Notes: generated from the sequence alone by a model not told the origin. A DNA stretch of 64,000 bases from Candidatus Flavonifractor intestinipullorum (GCA_019118925.1 DWYC01000087.1:62001-126000); one strand, 5' to 3'. Counted from the first letter of the stretch, positions 27,092-35,166 are shown. A program made the numbers and translations.

Positions 27092-27802
27092 TTATACCGA
27101 ATGAAAGTAGTAACCCTGCCCCCGGCGGGTGAGGATGAACTGAGGAGAGGCGGGGTCGTCCTCCACCTTCTCCCGCAGGCGGCGGATGGCCACGTCCACC
27201 GCCCGCACGTCGCCCACGTAGCCCTCGTAATTCCAGACGTGCTCCATCAGGGCTTCCCGGGAGAACACCTTTCCCGGCTGGGCGGTCAGGAACTTGATAA
27301 GCTCATACTCCCGCTGGGTCAGGTCCAGGGGGCGGCCGTCCTTGTAGACCGCCATCTGGTCGGTATCGACGGCGATGCGCCGCCCGGCAGGCGGAGCAGA
27401 GGCCGCGGAGGGGCCGGGAGCGCGGGCGGAGAGCATCTCGGTGCGGCGGATGTTGGCCTTGACCCGGGCCAGCAGCTCCCGCATGGAGAAGGGTTTGGTG
27501 ATGTAGTCGTCGGCCCCCAGCTCCAGGCCCAGGACCTTGTCGGTCTCCTCCTCCCGGGCGGTGAGCATGATGATGGGGGCGCTGCGGTTCTGAGCCCGGA
27601 TGGCTTTGCACACGTCAAAGCCGTTCATTTTGGGCAGCATCAGGTCCAGAAGGACCAGATCCGGATTCCGCTCCAGGGCCAGCTGCAATCCGGTCTGGCC
27701 GTCGTAGGCCTCCAGGGTATCGTAGCCCTCCCGCTTCAGATTAAAGCTGAGGATATCCACGATGTTTTTTTCGTCCTCCACAATCAGGACACATTTGCTC
27801 AT
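27092..27802 (-). CDS. walR: WalR-type OmpR-family response regulator
   Basis: A 236-residue response regulator. The receiver domain has the acidic pair VEDEKN, phospho-acceptor Asp53 in LVLLDLMLPKMNG, and TAREEE and KPFSMREL switch residues. The C-terminal winged helix-turn-helix shows LTQREYELIKFL, VWNYEGYVGDVRAVDV and RGQGYYF. These match the OmpR/PhoB class, closest to WalR/VicR. It is between the nudix gene and walK on the minus strand. Confidence 0.9.
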   Translation of the reverse strand: MSKCVLIVEDEKNIVDILSFNLKREGYDTLEAYDGQTGLQLALERNPDLVLLDLMLPKMNGFDVCKAIRAQNRSAPIIMLTAREEETDKVLGLELGADDYITKPFSMRELLARVKANIRRTEMLSARAPGPSAASAPPAGRRIAVDTDQMAVYKDGRPLDLTQREYELIKFLTAQPGKVFSREALMEHVWNYEGYVGDVRAVDVAIRRLREKVEDDPASPQFILTRRGQGYYFHSV

Positions 27803-27846
27803 AGAAGCCTCCTTTTCTGCCGGTGGTGGGAGAGGGATCGCTGTGC

Positions 27847-28383
27847 CTACCGCGCCAGGAGCGTCTTGACCTTCAGCACGGTGGCCACAGTCTTGCCGTC
27901 GGCGATCTCGCCGGACATAACCTGCTCCACCAGCGTCTGAAAGGGGATGCGCTCCCCCTCCAGGAACTCGTCCTCGTCGGGGTGGGCGGCCTCCTGGTGC
28001 AGGCCCCGGGCCAGGTACATGTGCAGCACCTCGGTGGAGAAGCCGGGGGAGGTGTAGAGCTCTCCCAGATAGATCAGCTCGTCGGGCACCGCGCCCACCT
28101 CCTCGCCCAGCTCCCGCAGGGCGGCCAGACGGTGGTCCTCCCCGTACTCCAGCTTTCCGGCGGGCAGCTCGGTGACTACCTTTTGGAAGGGATAGCGGAA
28201 CTGGCGCACGACGGCCACAGTATCGTCGTCGTACAGGGGGAGGATGGCCACCCCGCCGGGGTGTTCCACCACCTCCCGCGTGGTGACCCGGCCGTTGGGC
28301 AGCTGGGCCTTGTCCAGACGGACGGTGACGATGCGGCCCTGGAATTTGATCTCACTGGATACGGTTTTTTCATAGAGCTCCAT
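27847..28383 (-). CDS. Nudix hydrolase (ADP-ribose pyrophosphatase-like)
   Basis: A 178-residue Nudix enzyme. The Nudix box at about residues 81-103 (GKLEYGEDHRLAALRELGEE) provides the metal-binding glutamates, and the surrounding VRQFRYPFQK and TSPGFSTE segments resemble ADP-ribose/sugar-nucleotide pyrophosphatases (NudF). The ATG at 28383 has GAAAGGAG upstream; the longer frame to 28500 runs across the promoter. walR follows after 44 bases with no terminator, so it likely heads the walRK transcript. Confidence 0.88.
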   Translation of the reverse strand: MELYEKTVSSEIKFQGRIVTVRLDKAQLPNGRVTTREVVEHPGGVAILPLYDDDTVAVVRQFRYPFQKVVTELPAGKLEYGEDHRLAALRELGEEVGAVPDELIYLGELYTSPGFSTEVLHMYLARGLHQEAAHPDEDEFLEGERIPFQTLVEQVMSGEIADGKTVATVLKVKTLLAR

Positions 28384-28437
28384 GGGGCAAAACTCCTTTC
28401 GGGACAAAACCCGGTCGTCTTTTTTACAAGCAGGTCT

Positions 28438-28443
28438 AGTGTA
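28438..28443 (-). promoter_or_regulatory. Candidate extended -10 promoter of the nudix-walRK operon
   Basis: TGGTACACT on the minus strand forms a TGn-extended -10 (TACACT), 55 bases before the nudix ATG. The -35 at the right distance is poor. Confidence 0.4.
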
Positions 28444-28509
28444 CCACAAAATATTCCGTTCCGCCACCCCGGAAGGGCGGGCGGGGCGGCTGCCAGACAT
28501 TACAGCTAT

Positions 28510-28535
28510 CCGCCCGCCGGGGCGGGCGGTATAAT
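28510..28535 (+). promoter_or_regulatory. GC palindrome abutting a TATAAT box upstream of the MecA-like gene
   Basis: A perfect inverted repeat CCGCCCGCC/GGCGGGCGG (28510-28529) is directly followed by TATAAT (28530-28535), 54 bases before the plus-strand gene. It occupies the place of the -35/-10 spacer, so it could be an operator or control element. No good -35 is present. Confidence 0.45.
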
Positions 28536-28589
28536 GAGGGGCAGACAGGCGCGCCCGGCCGCGCCCATTTGACGAGAGGGGAATCGCTT

Positions 28590-29096
28590 ATGACCATCCA
28601 TCCCATTCAAGGGGCCGGTGTGGCCCTGTACATCACGCCCGCTGAGCTGGAGACCAGAGGGCTCACCGCCCGGGAACTCTCTGCCGTTCAGGCCGGGGCG
28701 CTGGCCCGGCAGGCCTGCGCGGCGGTGGGGCTCCTCCCGGAGGGGGAGCTGGAGATTGAGGCCTTTCCGGACCGAAGCGGGGTTTTGCTCTTTGTCCGCT
28801 TCCGCCCTCCGGAGCGGATGTGGTTTTCCTTTGAGACGCTGGAGCCCCTCTTTGCCGCCGCCCGGGCGGGGGAGGAGCCCCCGGAGCGCTGCGCCCTCTA
28901 CTGGTGCGCCCAGCGGTGGTGGCTCTCCCTGGAGGGGGAGGCGGAATCCTGGGCGGCCCGCCTCTCCGAGTTCGGCCGCCGGGAGCGGGAACGGCCCCAT
29001 CTGGCCGCCCACCTGGCCGAATTTGGGCAGACGGTGTTTCCATGCCGGGCCCTCCACGAGCTGGGCCGCTACGCCCCGGCCCGGGAGCGCGCGTGA
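28590..29096 (+). CDS. MecA-like adaptor-type protein (tentative)
   Basis: A 168-residue protein. The first 75 residues follow the MecA N-terminal pattern: a beta strand ALYITPAEL, then LETRGLTARELS, a helix, and LEIEAFPDRSGVLLFVRF. MecA proteins hand substrates to ClpC. The C-terminal half (tryptophan-rich, AQRWWLSLEGE) is less typical. The ATG at 28590 has GAGGGG upstream, whereas the TTG at 28569 lacks a site. No operon partner is evident. An uncharacterised MecA-related protein is the safest statement. Confidence 0.6.
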   Translation: MTIHPIQGAGVALYITPAELETRGLTARELSAVQAGALARQACAAVGLLPEGELEIEAFPDRSGVLLFVRFRPPERMWFSFETLEPLFAAARAGEEPPERCALYWCAQRWWLSLEGEAESWAARLSEFGRRERERPHLAAHLAEFGQTVFPCRALHELGRYAPARERA

Positions 29097-29114
29097 GAAG
29101 GGGCCCGCCGCCGG

Positions 29115-29288
29115 TCAGGAGTTGATGAGAGCGGCCAGGAGAAAGACCAATGCGCCGGAGAAGAAGCTGGAGAGGACCTTGTACCGATAGGCGGACTGCT
29201 CATCCGGGCTGCGCAGAGCGTTGATGAGGCACACGGGGAGGGCAAACCCCAGCGCAGCGGCCGCGAGGATTGCAAGATTCGTGAGCAT
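29115..29288 (-). CDS. Small two-helix membrane protein
   Basis: A 57-residue protein with two hydrophobic segments (about 3-20 and 38-56) joined by a polar loop RSPDEQSAYRYK. AAAAGGAGGT lies 8 bases before the ATG at 29288, which decides the start over the frame extending to 29387. It is convergent with the MecA-like gene. No family recognised. Confidence 0.6.
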   Translation of the reverse strand: MLTNLAILAAAALGFALPVCLINALRSPDEQSAYRYKVLSSFFSGALVFLLAALINS

Positions 29289-29369
29289 AAGGAGACCTCC
29301 TTTTGATTTTCCTGACAAAAGAATACCATAATTCCCACCTTGGGACAAGATAAGGGCACTTGACAGGTA

Positions 29370-29378
29370 TGTTATAAT
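29370..29378 (+). promoter_or_regulatory. Extended -10 promoter of smpB
   Basis: TGTTATAAT (TGn-TATAAT) lies 42 bases before the smpB start. A TTGACA nearby (29360-29365) is too close to act as its -35. Confidence 0.6.
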
Positions 29379-29419
29379 AAAGTACACTTGAGACGATACC
29401 CGGGAAGGAGATGAACGCC

Positions 29420-29890
29420 GTGGAGCACAAGGGCACCAAGCTGATCGCCAAAAACAGCAAAGCCTTTCACGATTACTTCATTGAAGAGCGCCTGGAGGCG
29501 GGCATCTCTCTGGCCGGGACGGAGGTCAAATCCATCCGGCAGGGCCATGTAAACCTGAAGGACTCCTTCTGTATCATCAAGGACGGTCAGATGCAGGTGC
29601 TGGGGATGCACATCAGCCCCTATGAGAAGGGCAATGTGTTCAACAAAGACCCCCTCCGCCCCCGGCAGCTCCTGATGCACAAACGGGAAATCCGCCGCCT
29701 GTACGCCAGGACCAAGCAGGACGGATACGCCCTGATCCCCCTCTCCCTGTACTTCAAGGGACCGCGGGTGAAGATCGAGGTGGGCCTCGCCCGGGGCAAG
29801 AAGCTCTACGACAAGCGGGAGACGGCGGCGGCCCGGGACGCCAAGCGGGAGATGGACCGCGCCATGAAATCCCGCCGGAATTACGATTAA
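29420..29890 (+). CDS. smpB: SsrA-binding protein SmpB
   Basis: A 156-residue tmRNA-binding protein that works in ribosome rescue. Motifs [19 protein letters not shown] and [15 protein letters not shown], then [10 protein letters not shown] with the basic C-terminal tail ([19 protein letters not shown]) are characteristic. GTG at 29420 is preferred over ATG at 29411 because AAGGAG directly abuts the ATG but lies 9 bases from the GTG, and family members begin M-x-x-K-G-x-K. Its RNA partner ssrA lies 0.7 kb downstream. Confidence 0.95.
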   Translation: MEHKGTKLIAKNSKAFHDYFIEERLEAGISLAGTEVKSIRQGHVNLKDSFCIIKDGQMQVLGMHISPYEKGNVFNKDPLRPRQLLMHKREIRRLYARTKQDGYALIPLSLYFKGPRVKIEVGLARGKKLYDKRETAAARDAKREMDRAMKSRRNYD

Positions 29891-29919
29891 ACGGTGAAAA
29901 AGAAAGGAAGTGCCCTCCC

Positions 29920-30444
29920 ATGGCTCAAAATCCCATCGTCACCATTGAGATGGAGAACGGCGGCAAGATGGTAGCCGAACTCTATCCCGATGTGGCGCCC
30001 AATACGGTGCGCAACTTCATCAGCCTGGCGCAGTCCGGCTTTTATAACGGCCTGATCTTCCACCGGGTGATTCCCGGCTTTATGATCCAGGGCGGCTGCC
30101 CCCAGGGCACCGGTATGGGCGGCCCCGGCTACTCCATCAAGGGGGAGTTTGCCCGAAACGGGTTCCGGCAGAACACCCTCCGGCACGACCGGGGCGTCCT
30201 CTCCATGGCCCGGGCCGTGCACCCCAACTCGGCGGGCAGCCAGTTCTTCATTATGGTGGAGAAGGCCCCCCACCTGGACGGCGATTATGCCGCCTTCGGC
30301 AAGGTGATCGAGGGGATGGACGTGGCCGACGCCATCGTGAATGCCGACCGGGACCGGATGGATAAACCATTCCAGGATCAGCGGATGAAGTCGGTGACGG
30401 TAGAGACCTTCGGCGTGGACTATCCCGCGCCGGAGAAGTGCTGA
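29920..30444 (+). CDS. Cyclophilin-type peptidyl-prolyl isomerase
   Basis: A 174-residue cytoplasmic cyclophilin that isomerises Xaa-Pro bonds. The catalytic segment FHRVIPGFMIQGG has the key Arg and Phe. GTGMGGPGYSIKGEF, LSMARAVHPNSAGSQFF and AAFGKVIEGMDV are also conserved. No signal peptide is present. It follows smpB after 29 bases with an AAAGGAAG ribosome-binding site, so it is probably co-transcribed. Confidence 0.93.
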   Translation: MAQNPIVTIEMENGGKMVAELYPDVAPNTVRNFISLAQSGFYNGLIFHRVIPGFMIQGGCPQGTGMGGPGYSIKGEFARNGFRQNTLRHDRGVLSMARAVHPNSAGSQFFIMVEKAPHLDGDYAAFGKVIEGMDVADAIVNADRDRMDKPFQDQRMKSVTVETFGVDYPAPEKC

Positions 30445-30606
30445 ACCGAAGCTCAACTTTTTCATTTCACGCGGATATGTTCTGCGGCCTCCCCTCTCCC
30501 GGCGAAGCCCAGCGTAAGCGGGTTCGCCGGGAAGGCGAGGAGCAAGGAAACGGAACGAGGGATACCCGTAAGGGGGTTCTGAGTGAAGCGGACTTTGCGA
30601 CGAGCC

Positions 30607-30954
30607 GGGGGCGTACTGGTTTCGACGGGGACGTGGGGGCCGGAATAGCGGGCGGATGCGCCTATCATCCTTAAAATGGGCAACTTATAAATTAAAGAAC
30701 AACGATAACGTTGAGCTTGTCGCGGCTTAAGCCGTGACCGTCCTGTCCGGAAGGACCACGAGCCGGAACGGGGCGTCGTTTAGTGGTGCCCGTGCGTGCG
30801 CAAAGCTTTGAGCGCACCATGAATCATGAAGCTACCAAGCCCTGTAGTTTGACGGCCTACGCCAGGGTGAGGGAATGTAAATGACCGTCTGCGCCCGGAG
30901 AAGTTCTTGCTGAAGCGTTTTCGGACGGGGGTTCGACTCCCCCCGCCTCCACCA
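30607..30954 (+). ncRNA. ssrA: Transfer-messenger RNA (tmRNA)
   Basis: A one-piece tmRNA of 348 bases. The 5' end GGGGGCGTACTGGTTTCGACG and the 3' end with the T-arm GGTTCGACTCC and CGCCTCC-A-CCA are diagnostic; the seven-base acceptor stem pairs with one G-U. The tag reading frame ends with codons for NNDNVELVAA and TAA at 30698-30730. The exact resume codon was not fixed. CCA is encoded. The RNA rescues ribosomes stalled on broken messages together with SmpB. Confidence 0.95.
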
Positions 30955-30989
30955 AAAAGAAGCACCTGCCTTGCAGGTGCTTCTTTTTT
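30955..30989. terminator. Bidirectional terminator of ssrA and the MATE gene
   Basis: AGAAGCACCTG pairs with CAGGTGCTTCT around a short loop, with TTTTTT on the plus side and TTTTT on the minus side. Confidence 0.9.
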
Positions 30990-31046
30990 CTATCGATGGA
31001 ACGGAAAACGGCCTGGATGAAATAAATCCGGCGCTCTGGAAAAAAG

Positions 31047-32396
31047 CTATCCCCGCAGCTGATAGCGGGAGAGGTGGAGGCTGCGCATACAAAGGGCGAA
31101 GAGGACCGAGCTGATGGCCCAGGTCATGGGGTAGGCCCAATAGACCACCGTGATGCTGGAATAGAGGCGGATAGCGACGGTGATGTAAATGATCCGCAGA
31201 ACACACCAGACCGAGAGCATGATCACCATCGGGACCACAGGACGGCCCAGCCCCCGCAGGATACCCGAGCAGCAGTGAGAAAAGGAGAGCAGGAAGTAGA
31301 AAAAGGACACCGTGCGGGCATAGTGGACGCCGTAGGCCACCACCGCGGGGTCGCTGTTGAAGAGCGCCACAAAAACGGGGGAGCCGGCAAAAATCAGCCC
31401 GCCGATCAATTCGGCCAGGATAGGACTGCAGACAAGGCTGAATTTGATTCCGCGCTCCACGCGGTCGTACCGCCCGGCCCCCACGTTCTGGCTCACAAAG
31501 GTGGACAGGGACAGAGAGAAGCAGGTCACAGGCAGGAAAGCGAAGCCCTCGACTTTGCTGTACGCCCCGCAGCCCGCCATGGCCACCGAGCCGAAGGAGT
31601 TGATATTGGACTGCACGATCACGTTGGCCAGGGAGATCACCGAGTTCTGCACCCCGGACGGGATGCCCAGTGTGACGACCTGGCGCAAAATGGGGCCGGT
31701 AAAGGCGATTTTCCGCCAGTTGAGGCGGTAGCCCTCCCGGGTGCGGGTCAGCTTGCGGAAGGCCAGATAGGCGCTCAGCGCCTGGCTGATGATGGTGGCC
31801 AGAGCGGCGCTGCCCACCCCCCGGCGGAAGACGGCCACAAAGAGCAGGTCCAGGACCACATTGGTCAGGGAGGCCAGGATCAAATAGACCATGGGACTGC
31901 GGCTGTCCCCCACCGACTGGAGGATGCTCGCTTCCATATTGTAGAGGACCACTGCGCTGGAGCCCAGGAAGTAGACCCGGAAATACAGGATGGAGTTTCC
32001 AATCACGTCGTCCGGGGTCCCCATCCACCGCAGGATCTGCGGCGTGAGGATTACGCCGGCCACCGTCAGAACCACACCGGCGGCGAGACCCAGGGCGATG
32101 GTCGTGTGAACGGCCTGCTCCAGGCGCTTCTGGTCCTTGGCCCCGTAGTAGCGCGCCACCAGCACCCCCGCGCCAATGGCCACACCGTTGATAAAGCCCA
32201 CGAGAAGATAGATCAAACTGGAGGAGGAGCTGACTGCGGCCAGGGCCTGCCGCCCGATAAACTGGCCTACAATCAGGGAATCCACCGCATTGTAGAGCTG
32301 CTGAAACAGATTGCTCAGAAAAATGGGGAATGCAAGCGCGGCAATCTTTTTGGGCACGCTGCCCGTGGTTAGAGAGCGCTCCTCTTCGTCCACCAT
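31047..32396 (-). CDS. MATE-family multidrug efflux transporter
   Basis: A 449-residue protein with about twelve hydrophobic helices and two internally related halves, matching MATE/MOP exporters (NorM/DinF-like). Typical segments are IFLSNLFQQLYNAVDSLIVG near residue 28 and GLVGPSGVQN-type LGIPSGVQNSVISLANVIV near 245. It would export cationic drugs using Na+ or H+. AAGGAGG lies upstream of the ATG. It follows the MFS exporter on the same strand after about 100 bases, next to TetR and HxlR regulators, forming a small efflux locus. Confidence 0.9.
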   Translation of the reverse strand: MVDEEERSLTTGSVPKKIAALAFPIFLSNLFQQLYNAVDSLIVGQFIGRQALAAVSSSSSLIYLLVGFINGVAIGAGVLVARYYGAKDQKRLEQAVHTTIALGLAAGVVLTVAGVILTPQILRWMGTPDDVIGNSILYFRVYFLGSSAVVLYNMEASILQSVGDSRSPMVYLILASLTNVVLDLLFVAVFRRGVGSAALATIISQALSAYLAFRKLTRTREGYRLNWRKIAFTGPILRQVVTLGIPSGVQNSVISLANVIVQSNINSFGSVAMAGCGAYSKVEGFAFLPVTCFSLSLSTFVSQNVGAGRYDRVERGIKFSLVCSPILAELIGGLIFAGSPVFVALFNSDPAVVAYGVHYARTVSFFYFLLSFSHCCSGILRGLGRPVVPMVIMLSVWCVLRIIYITVAIRLYSSITVVYWAYPMTWAISSVLFALCMRSLHLSRYQLRG

Positions 32397-32496
32397 GAAT
32401 ATTAGCCTCCTTCACCGGCGCTGGAGACGGCCGCCGGCACCCAACAGTATAGCACGAACGCCGCCGGTTTCAAAGAAGCTTTCGCTCAGTTCCGAT

Positions 32497-33759
32497 TTAT
32501 ATCTGAGTTTGGGACGGAGCGGGAGGCGTCTCCTCCAGCGCGGCGAAAAACGGGACCGACGCGGCGCCGATGAGGCCGACCAGAAGGCCGCTGGGCAGGA
32601 GAACCCAATAGGGGGCGTGGGAGAAGCAGTCGAAAAGCGCGCCGTAGAGGAGCTGCCCCACGGGCTGCGCGCACATGGAGAGGGTAAAGACGTAGGACAT
32701 AACCTTGCCCATCAGGCGCTCGGGCGTGCGGCTCTGGATGACGGTGATGGCGCAGGTGGAAAAGAGGCTGCACCCGAACTGGCAGGCACAGAACACCGCC
32801 AGCAGAACCGCATACCGGGCCAGGGGCCCCAGCGGGAGCAGAAAGGCCAGTCCGGCCGGGAGCAGGCACAGTCCAAACCCCACAAATACGGCGGCGAGCC
32901 GGCGCAGGCGGAGGGTTTGAGCTCTCCATCCCACAAACAGGCTGCCCAGAATGGCCGACACGCCCATCGCGCTCTCGGCCGCGCCGTAGTGCTCTGCGGA
33001 GAGGCCGAGGACGGTACGCACCAGATAGGGGAACCCCACTACGGCCGTCCCCGCCACAAACAGGCTGACCAGCGCGGCCAGAAGGAGCAGTTTCAGGATG
33101 CCGGGCTGTTCCCGGCGCAGGAAGTGCAGGCAGGTGCGGACGTCCTCCCGGAGGGGGACGCCGGGGCGCGGACCGTGCGCCGGGTCCGGGTCCTCCAGAT
33201 GAATCTGGCGCTCCAGGAGCGCGGTGAGGAAAAAACAGGCGGCCGCGCCCCACAGGACGGGCGGGAGGCCAAAGGCGGCGTAGACGACGCTGCCCAAAAA
33301 CGGGGTGAACAGGGAGGTGACGGCCTGTACCTGGCTGACCACCGCATTGCCCCTGGCCAGATTTGCCCCGGAGAGCATCTGCGGGATGCAGGCCTGGACG
33401 GTGGGGGACTCCAGCGCGCCCAGAATAGAGAGTATCACCAGCAGAGCGCCAATGGAGAAGAGCGTATTTCCCAGAGAGAGAACCAGGGCGGACGCCAGCA
33501 CCACCGCCCCGGAAAGGGCATCCAGCGCCACCATAATCCTGCGCCGGTTCACCCGGTCCGCCAGAATGCCGCCAAAGGGAGAGAGCAGCACGGTGGGGAG
33601 CATGGAGAGCGCCAGCAGCGAGGCGAACACCGAGGCCGACCCGGTCTGCTCCAGCACGTACATGGAAAGGGCGAATTTCAAGGTGTAATTGCCCGTCAGC
33701 GAGGCGGCCTGCCCCAAAATGAGGAGGACAAAATTGCGGTGAAACCGTGTGTCTCTCAT
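32497..33759 (-). CDS. MFS transporter (efflux type)
   Basis: A 420-residue major facilitator with about twelve helices. The loop 2-3 motif GGILADRVNRRRIMV is clear, and the N-terminus FVLLILGQAASLTGNYTLKFA resembles macrolide/antibiotic exporters of the MFS_3 group. ATG at 33759 has GGGAGGGG upstream and its first bases overlap the stop of a 34-codon leader ORF. An in-frame ATG at 33849 would add 30 residues but sits 19 bases from the strong AAAGGAGG that serves the leader. Regulation by a leader peptide or by the neighbouring TetR is possible. Substrate unknown. Confidence 0.85.
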   Translation of the reverse strand: MRDTRFHRNFVLLILGQAASLTGNYTLKFALSMYVLEQTGSASVFASLLALSMLPTVLLSPFGGILADRVNRRRIMVALDALSGAVVLASALVLSLGNTLFSIGALLVILSILGALESPTVQACIPQMLSGANLARGNAVVSQVQAVTSLFTPFLGSVVYAAFGLPPVLWGAAACFFLTALLERQIHLEDPDPAHGPRPGVPLREDVRTCLHFLRREQPGILKLLLLAALVSLFVAGTAVVGFPYLVRTVLGLSAEHYGAAESAMGVSAILGSLFVGWRAQTLRLRRLAAVFVGFGLCLLPAGLAFLLPLGPLARYAVLLAVFCACQFGCSLFSTCAITVIQSRTPERLMGKVMSYVFTLSMCAQPVGQLLYGALFDCFSHAPYWVLLPSGLLVGLIGAASVPFFAALEETPPAPSQTQI

Positions 33760-33860
33760 ACGCCCCTCCCAACGGTCCAAAGGCGGCGCGGTTCCCGCCC
33801 CGGCCCGGCGTACCACCGGGCGGCGGCCGCAGTCCTGTGGTTCCAGCATGGTTTCATCAT
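33756..33860 (-). CDS. 34-codon leader ORF overlapping the MFS start
   Basis: Starting at ATG 33860 (a second ATG follows at 33857), a frame of 34 codons begins MMKPCWNHRT, ends RRLWTVGRGV, and stops at TGA 33758-33756, which overlaps the MFS ATG as ATGA. AAAGGAGG lies 8 bases before the first ATG, the best ribosome-binding site in the region. The arrangement suggests translational coupling or a regulatory leader peptide. No homology is recognised. Confidence 0.5.
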   Translation of the reverse strand: MMKPCWNHRTAAAARWYAGPGREPRRLWTVGRGV

Positions 33861-33878
33861 AGAGAATACCTCCTTTTC

Positions 33879-33931
33879 ATACCTTCTAAAGGTATGTAAT
33901 AAACCAGAAAAAACAGGTATATATCATACCT
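33879..33931. promoter_or_regulatory. Two inverted repeats upstream of the MFS gene (candidate operators)
   Basis: ATACCTT-CTA-AAGGTAT (33879-33895) has perfect 7-bp arms; a second pair AGGTAT-N5-ATACCT lies at 33915-33931. Both share the half-site AGGTAT and sit between the TetR stop and the leader ORF, in the expected promoter region. Confidence 0.55.
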
Positions 33932-33977
33932 TCTCAATGAATGTATATGGTTAAAATAAAACTGCCCGAGGGCAATT

Positions 33978-34625
33978 TTATTCCTGGCCGGGCAGCTGGT
34001 CGAAAAACGCGTCCACCACCCGCCAGAGCTGTTCGTCAAAGAGAGGAACGCCCATGTTCTCCAACATCTCCCCCAGGAAGCGGAACTTGTCCCGCATTTG
34101 CTCCCTGGTGGCCGGAAAGACCGCCGGAAGCAGCCACAGGCTGGTGAGCAGAGGCAGCAGCTCGGCGAGCTCCCTGGCGTATTTGGTGTGGATGGAGCCG
34201 TCCCGGTTGCCCTCTTCCAGCAGCTCCTGAAAGTAAGGGGTGAGCACCTCCCGGTTGGAGCGGATCATTTCCACCAGCAGTTTGGGATTCTGGGTGATGG
34301 GGATGGCCTGCACCGTCAGACGGACACGGTCGTGGTCGCCCTGATTGAGGCGCACCACCTCCCGAAGCTTCTCCAGCCCGCTGAGATCGGAGCGCTTCCG
34401 GACGGCCTCAAAGGGGTTGTTGGTAAAAAACATCCGGTCGCTCACGGCGTCCAGAATCTCTTCCTTGGACTTGAAGTGGTGATAGACAGCCCCCTTGGTC
34501 AGACCGCCCAGACCGTCTACAATATCCTGGATGGTGGTGTGCTCATAGCCTTTCTCCAAAAAGAGGCGCTGCGATACGTCCAGAATCCGCTCTACGGTGA
34601 CCTCCGGATATTTGTTTCGGGCCAT
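33978..34625 (-). CDS. TetR-family transcriptional regulator
   Basis: A 215-residue TetR repressor. The N-terminal helix-turn-helix (about 10-55) shows ILDVSQRLFLEKGYEHTTI and GGLTKGAVYHHFKSKEEIL. The C-terminal ligand-binding region is about 60-215. ATG at 34625 follows GGAGGG by about 10 bases. It precedes the MFS gene on the same strand and is divergent from the HxlR gene, so it is the likely controller of the exporter or of itself. Confidence 0.9.
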   Translation of the reverse strand: MARNKYPEVTVERILDVSQRLFLEKGYEHTTIQDIVDGLGGLTKGAVYHHFKSKEEILDAVSDRMFFTNNPFEAVRKRSDLSGLEKLREVVRLNQGDHDRVRLTVQAIPITQNPKLLVEMIRSNREVLTPYFQELLEEGNRDGSIHTKYARELAELLPLLTSLWLLPAVFPATREQMRDKFRFLGEMLENMGVPLFDEQLWRVVDAFFDQLPGQE

Positions 34626-34644
34626 GGGTCCGCCCCCTCCCATA

Positions 34645-34661
34645 ACATTCGGTTAGTATGT
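34645..34661. promoter_or_regulatory. Imperfect palindrome between the TetR promoter and gene
   Basis: ACATTC-N5-GTATGT is an imperfect inverted repeat just downstream of the TetR -10, the usual place for TetR autoregulation. Confidence 0.4.
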
Positions 34662-34665
34662 ATTT

Positions 34666-34694
34666 ATTATAGGGGACGATGCCGCAGCTGTCAA
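34666..34694 (-). promoter_or_regulatory. Consensus promoter of the TetR gene
   Basis: On the minus strand TTGACA (34689-34694), 17 bases and TATAAT (34666-34671) form a perfect sigma-A promoter. Confidence 0.85.
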
Positions 34695-34733
34695 GCCCGG
34701 CGTTTCCCGATAAACGGGAGGATACCTCTGCGA

Positions 34734-34762
34734 TTGACGTGAGCAAATGCCGCTATTATAAT
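34734..34762 (+). promoter_or_regulatory. Strong promoter of the HxlR gene
   Basis: TTGACG (34734-34739), 17 bases and TATAAT (34757-34762), divergent from the TetR promoter with the two -35 boxes about 40 bases apart. Confidence 0.8.
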
Positions 34763-34807
34763 AAAAAAGTATATAGAAAAGCGTTAGTACACGCGGGAGG
34801 AATGTCT

Positions 34808-35143
34808 ATGGCAGAGCGGCGGTGCATTTCCGGTGAGAGCCTGGGTGAAACCGGGTTCAGCTATACCCTGTCCCTCATCAATGGGAAGTACAAGATGACG
34901 GTGCTCTATACCCTGATGGAGTTCGGCGTGGTCCGATTTAACGAAATGAAGCGATACATCGGGCCCATCTCATATAAAACGCTCAGCGCGACCCTCAAAG
35001 AACTGGAGGCCGACCAGCTGGTCCACCGGGAGGAGTACCCGCAGATTCCCCCCAAGGTGGAATACAGCCTCACGGAACGGGGGAAATCTCTGATCCCCAT
35101 TTTAGACGGCATGTGTGAATGGGGCAATCAGAATCGCATGTAG
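34808..35143 (+). CDS. HxlR-family winged-helix regulator
   Basis: A 111-residue MarR-like HxlR/YodB regulator. The fold is visible as TLSLINGKYKMTVLYTL, then LMEFGVVRFNEMKRYIGPISYKTLSATLKELEADQLV, then the wing EYPQIPPKVEYSLTERGKSL. A cysteine near the N-terminus (Cys6) could be redox-sensitive, as in YodB, but this is speculative. ATG 34808 is preferred to 34802 because GGGAGG is 7 bases away instead of 1. It is divergent from TetR. Confidence 0.88.
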   Translation: MAERRCISGESLGETGFSYTLSLINGKYKMTVLYTLMEFGVVRFNEMKRYIGPISYKTLSATLKELEADQLVHREEYPQIPPKVEYSLTERGKSLIPILDGMCEWGNQNRM

Positions 35144-35166
35144 CGCGGGCGGGGAAAAAGAAACAG

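Noticed and set aside
29360..29378. TTGACA followed by TATAAT as a normal smpB promoter
   Set aside because: The two boxes are only 7 bases apart; the -10 is instead explained as an extended TGn-TATAAT.
33950..33974. Terminator after the TetR gene (TGCCCTCGGGCA then TTTTATTTT)
   Set aside because: The usable stem is only four base pairs with a four-base loop, too weak to claim.
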